From: Phytophthora colocasiae
Lineage: Eukaryota > Oomycota > Peronosporomycetes > Peronosporales > Peronosporaceae
Assembly (NCBI GenBank): GCA_018806915.1
Contig: JAGKQI010000028.1
Span: 62,001 to 126,000, forward strand
Reading direction: 5' to 3'
Length of the DNA: 64,000 nucleotides
Each line of letters starts with the position of its first letter. The stretch's first letter is position 1. This document shows positions 1-8,000 of the stretch, piece by piece. A program made the translations under genes and the position numbers. The notes below the pieces were generated by a model that did not search any database, was not told the DNA's origin, and saw only the letters and a program-made list of their open reading frames with translations.

Positions 1-333
1 CATGAGGCTGCCAGCCTTCCTCTCGATCTCCTCACGAAGGCTCTCCTCGGACAGCGCGAACACCTCGGTCTTGAATATATATCGCGCGAGATGCTCTAGA
101 ATTTGCGGCTCGATGGAGCTCTTGATGCTGACCAGCACGTTATCGTGCGCTTCGCCGGTGGCCAGGCATCGCTCCCAAATCTTGCCTTCGTACTGGCGGT
201 GATCGCGCAGGAACGCCACCAAGCTGGGCTGGCTCCACTTGGTCAACCTCGGCGCCTTGATGAACTCGAACACCGGTGGAACCGCAGCCATTTCAATGTC
301 GCCATCAGCATCACGTCTGCCGTCGTGCGCCAT
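1..333 (-). CDS. 5' end of a leftward hypothetical gene, cut by the window edge
   Basis: Reading the minus strand from the ATG at 333-331 gives 111 open codons to the window edge, so the gene continues to the left. The protein begins MAHDGRRDADGDIEMAAVPP and continues with a well-formed globular-looking stretch containing FEFIKAPRLTKWSQPSLVAF and, later, LEHLARYIFKTEVFALS. Codon use is GC-rich at third positions, unlike the plus-strand frames over the same bases. I do not recognise a named family. The FIKAPRLTKWS / EGKIWERC / SIEPQILEHLARY pattern reminds me of oomycete hypothetical proteins that are sometimes Gag-like, but that is recollection and not evidence. No signal peptide or membrane segment is visible. 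The gene is divergent from the host gene starting at 952. Confidence 0.6.
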   Translation of the reverse strand, partial: MAHDGRRDADGDIEMAAVPPVFEFIKAPRLTKWSQPSLVAFLRDHRQYEGKIWERCLATGEAHDNVLVSIKSSIEPQILEHLARYIFKTEVFALSEESLREEIERKAGSLM

Positions 334-951
334 TGCTTGTAGGTTGCTAAAGAATTCTTTATAGCACTTGAGCTCTCTAGAGTAAAACACGAAGTGTCAT
401 TTAGCAAGTTAGACCTCGAACCGCACTGCCCTACAAGTCCTCGCGTCCAGCGCCCTTCATCCGATCGCCGTCGCCCTCCTCCGACGTGGCAGCGTGTGCC
501 ATCGTCCACTGCTGCTGCGTACGCGCGTGCCATCGTTCACTGCTGCCTTGCCCGCGCGTGCCGTTACGCCACTGCCGTTGAGCTGCTTGGCCTCGTGGAT
601 CGCCGGCATGCGCGCTGCACAGGACTCGTTCGAGACTCGCGTTCCTTCCCGCCGTGGATTCGCAACTGGGATTGTGCTCGCCGGGATGGATGCCGTCAAC
701 GGACGGGGTGACTGGAAAAAAGGCGCATCTTGCCCACGGCCGCGGTGTCGTCTGGAATCAAGGTGCCCCGCGCACTACAGTGACTTCGGAACCAGTGAAA
801 CTGGGTACGATGAAACTGTCAGGATTTTTGATAGAGCAGGTTGATAGAGCAGGCTGCCAGATATCACTGGCGGCCGTACATGTTCCCTCTCTTGCTGCCA
901 TCAGCAAGAGGATTTCACTAAGAACTACAGCCAGTGTTGATTGTCTAGAGC
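334..951. other. intergenic region between two divergent host genes
   Basis: There is no convincing gene here. Overlapping open frames on both strands are short and of low complexity. The stretch holds two imperfect copies of a roughly 20-base word (about 496-514 and 528-546, GTGCCATCGTYCACTGCTG), a weaker third copy after 555, and a tandem duplication of about 13 bases (TTGATAGAGCAGG) near 828-852. It must contain the promoter of the leftward gene, but I see no good Inr match on the minus strand. Confidence 0.5.
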
Positions 952-967
952 GCTCACTTTACAATTT
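952..967 (+). promoter_or_regulatory. oomycete-type core promoter (Inr)
   Basis: The sequence GCTCACTTTACAATTT matches the oomycete initiator consensus GCTCATTYYNCAWTTT at 15 of 16 positions; the only mismatch is C for T at position 6. It lies 26 bases before a GTACGT splice donor and about 112 bases before the ATG at 1080, the expected place for a transcription start. The consensus is from memory of the oomycete promoter literature. Confidence 0.75.
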
Positions 968-992
968 GCTAGCTGCTGCGCTCCACAAAACA

Positions 993-1077
993 GTACGTAC
1001 ATACTGATTCCTCTTGGTTATCCTTTGATTGATGGAATCCACTAATAGAACGCTTTCCCTTTCCGTTTCTTTTCTAG
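993..1077 (+). other. intron in the 5' leader of the interrupted host gene
   Basis: The donor is GTACGT at 993. The acceptor at 1077 is preceded by a pyrimidine run ending TTTTCTAG. At 85 nt the size is ordinary for oomycete introns. The exon before it (about 955-992) would be untranslated, because its open frame does not join the frame starting at the ATG at 1080. Confidence 0.6.
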
Positions 1078-1079
1078 GG

Positions 1080-1544
1080 ATGGTTCGCGAAAGGAAACCG
1101 CCAGTGAGATACGAGCCAGAAGATTGGCGAGCGATGGATTTGTCATCGGTGGTACCCTATGCGGACGTTGCCTCTCAGGTACTGCACGTTGTGTAGTGTA
1201 ATGAAACCCAAGGAATGCCTCACATGATCACTTGTTTGGATATGAATGTAGTTGGAGGAAACGCTCTCGCATGTCAAGATTACAGAATATGATCCGGCCG
1301 TCATCCTGGATTGGAATCTTGATGCGTTGCAAGAGTTCGTAGCGAGGGCGATCGTTATTGATGGTGCTCCGAACCCACCGGCGAGACCAGGGTGGCTGAG
1401 GACATTTCCTCCAACAGCAGCGTCGCTTGCTGATGATATTGTGACGCATCTTGCACAAGTGGCGGGTGGTCGATTCGGGGTTGTTGTGCCGAACGATATG
1501 ACTCAATACGGCAACATCAGGGAGCGGATCAGAGATCTCGAAGT
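1080..1544 (+). pseudogene. host gene of unknown function, 5' part, disrupted by element A
   Basis: The first coding exon is 1080-1178 (33 codons, starting MVRERKPPVRYEPEDW). A phase-0 intron of 73 nt (1179-1251, GT...AG) follows, and the second exon starts at 1252 (LEETLSHVKI...). The frame stays open to the AAGT at 1541-1544, where element A begins. It resumes in the same frame at 51288 and ends at a TGA at 51436-51438, so the uninterrupted protein would be about 180 residues. I do not recognise the family. The protein looks soluble, with acidic and aromatic residues and no membrane segment or signal peptide. It has a recognisable promoter upstream. A weak alternative is that transcription still produces a truncated protein reading a few codons into the LTR (stop at 1608). 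Confidence 0.75.
1541..1544. repeat. target-site duplication of element A, left copy (AAGT)
   Basis: AAGT directly precedes the TG of the left LTR and recurs at 51284-51287 directly after the CA of the right LTR. Counting one copy only, the host coding frame runs straight through. Confidence 0.95.
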
Positions 1545-2087
1545 TGTCCCGTACCCGGGATTGCAGGACCCATTCCAGCGGTGGTGGACTCGAGCCAAGC
1601 TAGGATGAGGACCCAATCTAGGACCCGCAGGATGGCTACACCACCCAGAGGCTACACTCACGGTACCGTTCCTGTGGTACCGTATCACTAGGGTGATGTG
1701 CCCCTTGGAAAGATGGCGCTAGACGCTCGTGATCCGGAAGCGTGGAGGTCCGCAGAGCTACTCGGACCAATGGACGCCCCCGAAGGTGGGAAGATGCTAC
1801 TCTCGTTGGGCGACAGGTGACTACTGCAAGGACGGATGGCAGGTCATAGGCCCCGGTGTGTGAAGTGGACGAGGTGTCGTCCCTAGGGGCGTTGTGCTAT
1901 CGCTCTCCCTATTTCTTTTAGTTGCGAATTTCCCTGGTCGAGAGAAGACAAGAACAAATTTACGTATTTTTTTATATTACTGAAAGCGTTCTACTAGACT
2001 CTACTTCGACGAGCTCCGAGGCCCCACTCAGGACTGTACTCACCCAAACAGCCACAGGTACCGACCCAGCCGGGGAGGTGCGCGACA
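1545..2087 (+). repeat. 5' LTR of element A
   Basis: The LTR starts TGTCCCGTACCCGGGATTGC and ends GAGGTGCGCGACA. Its partner is at 50745-51283. In the parts I aligned by eye the two differ at only a few positions, for example CGAGGTGTCGTCCC here against CGAGGCGTCCC there, and one extra T in the T-run near 1970. Confidence 0.93.
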
Positions 2088-2496
2088 TTTGGTGGAGAAA
2101 CAGGGTACCTGTTAGCTGGAGAAGGTCCCGTTTGGCGCACTAGGAGTTCCAGAACAACCACAGAGGTGGCCGCGAAGTAGCAAGGTCTCGGGGTAATCGA
2201 GTCAGGAACGGGTCGTTAACACGCTTGGCAAGCCAGAGGGCCATTTACAAGCCAACGCGTGGAGTGAACGTCGCCGAGAACACTCACCGACGAGAGACTA
2301 CTGAGGCGCGGAACCGTTCTGCAGAAGTCGAGAGCGACCGAAGAGTCCAAGCGGACTGTTCAAAGGAGACAGTAGCCGTCGCTACTAGAAGCCAAGTGCT
2401 GTGCGCTTTATCTTGGAGTTGATTCCCTGGGTGGGACCTCGACTTTACGCGAGCAGCAAGGAGGAAGTCCCGGAGGACTACATCGTGAAGGTGACG
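2088..2496 (+). promoter_or_regulatory. leader of element A with a candidate tRNA primer-binding site at 2090
   Basis: Two bases after the LTR end, TGGTGGAGAAACAGGG (2090-2105) begins with the TGG expected opposite a tRNA CCA end. The implied tRNA 3' end splits cleanly into a T-stem half CCCTG, an acceptor half TTTCTCC, discriminator A and CCA. I cannot name the tRNA. The rest of the leader, to the ATG at 2497, has no convincing coding content; the open frame at 2225-2422 is short and featureless. Packaging signals would be expected here but cannot be recognised by eye. Confidence 0.6.
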
Positions 2497-4946
2497 ATGG
2501 AGACTCTCGGGCAAGGAAGCAACCCCTACGGGGCAGCCCCAGAGGGGGAGAAAGCGTTCTCAGGCGGATCTGAGAACGGAAGTGGAGGACACCGGTCGCT
2601 GGGCTCAGCGGACCGTTACTCCCAGGCAGGGAGCGTGCTGGAAGGTGACGCTCCGGATGTGACGACGACGGTAGGCCTCAGTGCAGTGAGGTCTACCGTT
2701 CTTCAGTGGGCGGCCGGAGGAGGCAGAACGTCGACTGAACAACCAGGAAGAAGTGTGGCTCCCAGAGTGGGATTTGGGAAGTCCGAGGACCCGAGTGAGG
2801 GCGACGCTTCAAGAAGAACGGTTCCTTCAAGGGAAGGAACCAACCCAAGTGAGTATGCTTGGGGAGCGCCCCGACAGCATACACCCTACGGTGAAGATCC
2901 CTTCGGCATGAACCCCCCTGAGCCGCTTGAGGAGAAGCCGAGCGCCGAGGAGCTCGCCTACCGAGAAGAGTACTACGGCCGTACTAGTAGAGACCCGGAA
3001 CGCTACTGGCGAGCAGAGCCCTCCGCCTCGATGCCTCCGGGAGCGTGGAGTTCCACCGGAGAGACCGTTCAGGCCCCAGTAACCTGGACGCAAGAGTACG
3101 CTAGCGAGCGTGCTCCTGGATATTCTGCGTTCGCTGAGTCGTCCCGACCGTCGATACCAGCGTGGGAGGGAGTCAGCGACCCTGTGAAGAACGCCTCGTC
3201 GGCCTCGAAGACGCCTCAGACCAGGGGTGCTATAGCGAGTTACCGTAACGTAACCATGAAGAACCCTTCGAGTCCTGGAGATTATGGGCTTCACGGCCTG
3301 TTCCACCCGCCGGCCAGCCGGGTGCCTGTCAATCCGAAGCCGTCGACGATGATCTCGGCTTCTTCGCACCAGACCTCTGCTCCAGTGGACGTCTCGGCCT
3401 ATCCTGGAACGGTCGAGTACCCTGAGCGCTCGACGCAACCTATGGGGATGCCCCCGCAACAACCGTTGTCGCGGCAACAGCTACCGTATCGTCAACAACC
3501 GTTCCAGACATCGGCTCCAGACTCGACGGCCGCCCCGGAGATGCCCTCGCAGCGAGCACCCGGGCCCCGGAAGACGTCAGTGATGAATCGAGGGTCGTAT
3601 TACCCTCGGGGAGGTGGTGCCCCGAGCGGTCCACCGGGACCGATCCCGTCGTCGGCCTCCATTGGCCACCACGGGATGTACCCTGGGCCTTCGCAAGTTA
3701 GAGCAACTACTGGAGCGTGGCATGGGTACGCTCACCCGCCTGCTCTTGGGCACGCTTTTCAGCCTCCTCCCACCGTTCCTGCTCAGCAGCCGTTCCCGGC
3801 CGTGCAGCCCTCGCAACCTGCTCAGCCTGTGATCGGTATGCCGACAAGTATCAGGAACGCTATCAGGATGCTACAACCGTTCTATTCGGATGACTCCACT
3901 GCTGAGAGAGCTGGAAGTTTCTGGGAGTCGTTTGAGCGTGCTACCGTGGGTCTAGACGATGTATTGCGGTTGAGTGCGTTCCGTGAGTGCCTCAAGGGCA
4001 AGGCTGGCGACCAGTGGTGGGTGCACTCGAGCATCGATGACTTCGACACGCTGAAGACGCGGTTCTACAACCAGTTCATTTGTCAGACGCCTCAACAGCG
4101 CATCGAGTTGCTGAAGAAGACGACCCGATCGAGGGGAATGTCAGCGGAAGTGTGGGGTGACCTGATCTCTCGGTTGTACGCTGTTATGATCCGGATATGC
4201 GTTACCAGTACTTCCTGTCTGGGTTGCGGAACCGTGAATGGAAGGCCACGCTTTCGAACGCTATGGTCGACTCCATTCCTCAAGCCGTGACCGTTCTGCT
4301 ATACAAGAACATGCATCTCCCGGTCGAGAACGACGCGGACTTCGAAGACGCGACGTCTTCCAAGGGTTCAGAGAATACGATGATGCAGCAGATGCTGAAC
4401 TTGATGCAGCAAACGCAGAACATGTTGGCTCAACAACAACAGCAGCAACAGCAGCAGTACGCTCATTCGAGCGTTCCGCAGACTGCTCCTACCATTGCTG
4501 TGGCTCACTACGAGGATCCTGCGTTCGAAAACGCTCCGCCCACCGTGAATGAAGTTGCTCCTGAGGGCCCGGTCAGAGGAATACGGCAAGGGCCGGACAT
4601 GTACACGCAGGAGGGGAAGATAGTTTGCGGTCGATGCCACACCTTAGGGTGCAACCGCATTAACTGTCGTCGAGCTGGTGCTACTTGCTCGAATTGCAAG
4701 GTTAAGGGCCATGTGTATTTGGAATGTGAACAACCTAGAGGACAACAACAGCAGCAGAACCGTTCCAACTCGCAACCCGCTTCAAACAGGCAGCCGAACG
4801 GTTATTGGAACCGTGGGTGCTTCCTCTGCGACGGCACTGACCATCGAGTGGCCAATTGCCCTACGAAGAAGATGCTCACTCAACTGTCGTCTCAAAGCAA
4901 GACTGGAGGCTCGTCCGGGCAGGGACCAGCGTCTAGGCGACAATGA
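2497..4946 (+). pseudogene. gag: element A gag, frameshifted
   Basis: The first in-frame ATG of the long frame is 2497; the open frame before it lacks an ATG. The N-terminal two thirds are rich in Ser, Pro, Gly and Gln. A capsid-like helical section follows (about 3840-4180, with LQPFYSDDSTAERAGSFWES and FRECLKGKAGDQWW). Near 4180 a base has been lost. The continuation (MRYQYFLSGLRNREWKATL) is in another frame and runs to the TGA at 4944-4946. It carries a polyglutamine run (about 4430-4460) and three zinc knuckles: CGRCHTLGCNRINC (CCCC spacing 2-4-4), CSNCKVKGHVYLEC and CFLCDGTDHRVANC (both CX2CX4HX4C). Gag packages the element RNA. The second frame matches that of pol. Confidence 0.85.
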
Positions 4947-4987
4947 AGGGGACAGGAGGGAGGGGAAGGGGGTGTCGACCCTTCCTC
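4944..4987 (+). promoter_or_regulatory. in-frame UGA between gag and pol followed by G-quadruplex-like runs and a hairpin
   Basis: The gag frame ends CAA TGA (TGA 4944-4946), and the same frame is then open without a stop through the ATG at 5004 into pol. Directly after the stop are four G-runs with loops of 6, 1 and 2 bases (4948-4951, 4958-4960, 4962-4965, 4968-4972). A perfect 7-bp stem GGAAGGG / CCCTTCC also sits in this stretch (loop GGTGTCGA). UGA with a structured element just downstream is a readthrough arrangement known from retroviruses that make Gag-Pol by suppression. Function here is inference. Confidence 0.5.
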
Positions 4988-5003
4988 TTGTCTGACGAGC
5001 GAC

Positions 5004-8000
5004 ATGTCCGAGAACGCTTCCTCTCTTGAAGAAGAAGGGGGTAGAGCGTTCGGAGGGGGAGAATACGCGGTTACCACCGTAGGATTTGGGAGTGAAACGA
5101 CTGAAATTGCTGTGAACAAGACTGTTACTGAAGAAAGAGGAGAGCGTTCAGAGGAACGTTGGGAACGCCAGGGTCAGAGGATCCTAGCAGAGGCAAGCGT
5201 TCCCGAAGAAGAGAACAACTACAGAGAAGAGCGTTCAGAGGAACGTTGGGAACGCCAGGGTCAGAGGATCCTAGCAGAGGCAAGCGTTCCCGAAGAAGAG
5301 AACAACTACAGAGAAGAGCGTTCAGAGGAACGTTGGGAACGCCAGGGTCAGAGGATCCTAGCAGAGGCAAGCGTTCCCGAAGAAGAAAACAACTACGGCG
5401 AAGGACGTTCGGAGGAACGTTGGAAGCGTGCGGGTCAGAGGATCCAAGCAGAGGCTAGCGCTCCCGGAAGAGAATTCATCTACGATTATCGAGAGGCTTC
5501 GGAACTACCCGAAGAAACTAGAGAGGGAACGCTACTACCAGCAGAGTACGAGGCCGCGGTGGTCTCCGAAGGAGAAGAGGATTACTTTTGCGATTACTAT
5601 GCAGACTACAAAGAGATCGCTAGTCTGGAAGAAGGAATGCCGGTTGAGTTGACCGCGCAACTAGGAGTCGCTGGTAGCGTTCAATGGGACGAGAATGTTC
5701 CTGATGAAGCTGAAAAAGATAACGATGACGAGACTGTTCCTGAGGTAGGAGGAGTTGTGGAGGGTGACATCAAGCAGAACACTGAAGAAGAACGGTGCAG
5801 AGTGCCGCCAGGTTCTAAGTCACCCAAGTTGGAGATGTCTAAGGAGTCGACGGAATGGTTTGACAGCGATGTGAGTGCTGTTCGAGTACTGTTCCAAGGA
5901 CCCGCGTGCAAGCACAATGGGGACGCGGAGAGGATCTACGTACGCTTTTTGGCGGACTCTAAGTCAAGCGAGGAACGAGAGCGTGAAACAGAGGAGATAG
6001 AAGGTGCAGGAGAAAACAAGGACCAAGTCGGGGAGTCCGTTAGCCCACGAGAAGACAAAACCGCTGCGGTAGCGGATGAGGCGACGACTAAGGGCCCCGA
6101 GGTTTCCGGACGAAAACCTGACACTGGAACGCTCCATCTGGAGAACGCTTCGAATCCGGACAAGAATGAAGAGTCTGGCGAAGAACGCTACGTAGAATCT
6201 GGGGAAACGGCTCCCTTAGCGTCGGAGGATAGAATGGAGAAGAGTAGCGAAGGGGCAGACCCTGTCGCCGATGAGCCCGGGTCCCAAGCTGGGAAAGTGA
6301 CTCCTAGAGGGAGACGACCCAGGGCTAAATTCTTCACAACCGAGGAGTTAGACGCATTGGAAGAGGGCCTCGCGTCTGCGGTTGGAGAAGAGAAGGAGGA
6401 GTTCGAGAAGGAGCTCGAGGATCGCCTGTTTCCTCTGGATGAGGTAGAACTGAGGAGGCGTGTGAAGGAAAACAAAGAAGGAAAGAAGGAATTGACTCTC
6501 GCGGAGCTGAGCTGCATCCTCAGCATCCCCGAAGAGACGCTGAAGAGAACGAAGGAGTCGTCGCCTGGTGAGCTGTCGACGCCAGAGTACTGGGTTAAGT
6601 GGTACGCTTCCACTCTCGCTGCCTCCGAGGCTGCGAAGCGTGCTAACCGTAACTTCAGCAAGGAACCGCCTGACGGAGACGCCGTGGCAAGCATTGTCGC
6701 CGAGGATGGCCGAGATTCAGACCAACGAGACGTCGGTGGTGGACGCAGACCTCATCGAAGGTCGTACAAGAGGGAGAGGGAGAGGAAGAAGAGGAAGTTA
6801 GCGCCGAGGAGAGACCCCGTCAAGACTGAAACCGTGGCCGAGAACATCGGGATTCCCTTGAGGGGACCCGTACCGGGAACGCAATCGTCGCCTTTGTCGA
6901 CCGTTCCCGTGCTGGACAAGATCGACGCTGATCCTCAATGGAGACGACTAATCCGGAAAACGGTTTATCAACTCATAGGCCAAGCGTTGATGGTCAAGGA
7001 GCGTTCCTGTGGGTCCTGCCAAGTGAGGATTCGGGGAAGGAAAGACCTGAATGGCGTTCGAGACCGCTGGCTCGACTTCCAGTTGCAGTCCATGGACAGG
7101 AAGATCGAACCGTTCCTCCAGCAGGCGGACCCTCACCTGAGTGAACCGTTCAAGAGTATGCTTGTTCAAGAGATCAAGAACAACTACTTACGCTTCGCCG
7201 ACACCATCCGGTGTAAGATGCTTGAGAGGACCCCGACTTGTGAACGGTGTCGCACGCTCGTGAAGAGCCCTGAAAGAGGACCGTATCTACGAAGCGTGTC
7301 GTTCGACTGCTCGGCGTTGTTCGCTAACCATTCTGAAGCGTTGGGAACGCTCAGTTCGAAGGAAGACCAAGCGAACGGAATGTACGAGTACGCTCATGCA
7401 GTTTCGGATGGCCGAACGGTTAAACCTCATAAGGGTGGACTCAGAGAGGTTTTAGGACCGGGGGCTGGCGACTCCGAGGATGAGGACGAGGTAGTCCCGG
7501 AAGGTAAACGAATCATCGGCTCCGTCGGAGGGGTGGAGGCTCTCTCTGTGGGTTACATTGACTGCCTGCCGACGGCTATGCTGATCGACTCGGGTGCTGT
7601 CGCGAGTTTGATCGACTACCGTGTGCTGAAACGGTTGGGAAGGGCGGACGCCCCGATGTCCCCGTATCCGCAAGGGTTGAAGGGTGTTTCAGGACACTCG
7701 CTGCGAGTGCGCGGAATGGTCGATCTACCCATGCGCCTTGGGTCTCGTGAGATGACAAGACCGTTCGTGGTCGTCGACAAACTGCATGTGGACGTCATCT
7801 TGGGGACGGACACGCTCAAAGCGTACCGAGCTGTCGTGGATTTAGACGCTAGCACCGTGACTCTCAAGGACACTAAGGAAGTGTTCCCCATTGGATCGCC
7901 TCGTGTGGAAGAGATGTACACGGCCCGAATCAACTCGACAGTTCGACTATGCCCGGGAGGCCAGGCGTTAGTGGTCTCGGAGGTGCAGGGAGAGGCGGCC

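Noticed and set aside
394..844. Overlapping open frames upstream of the host gene
   Set aside because: They overlap on both strands in GC-rich sequence, look low in complexity, and lie before the Inr. None joins the frame that starts at 1080.
2827..3477. A 216-codon minus-strand frame opposite gag of element A
   Set aside because: It is Arg-rich with no folded-looking section and is best explained as the shadow of Ser/Pro-rich gag codons. It does not lie in the position of the antisense genes.
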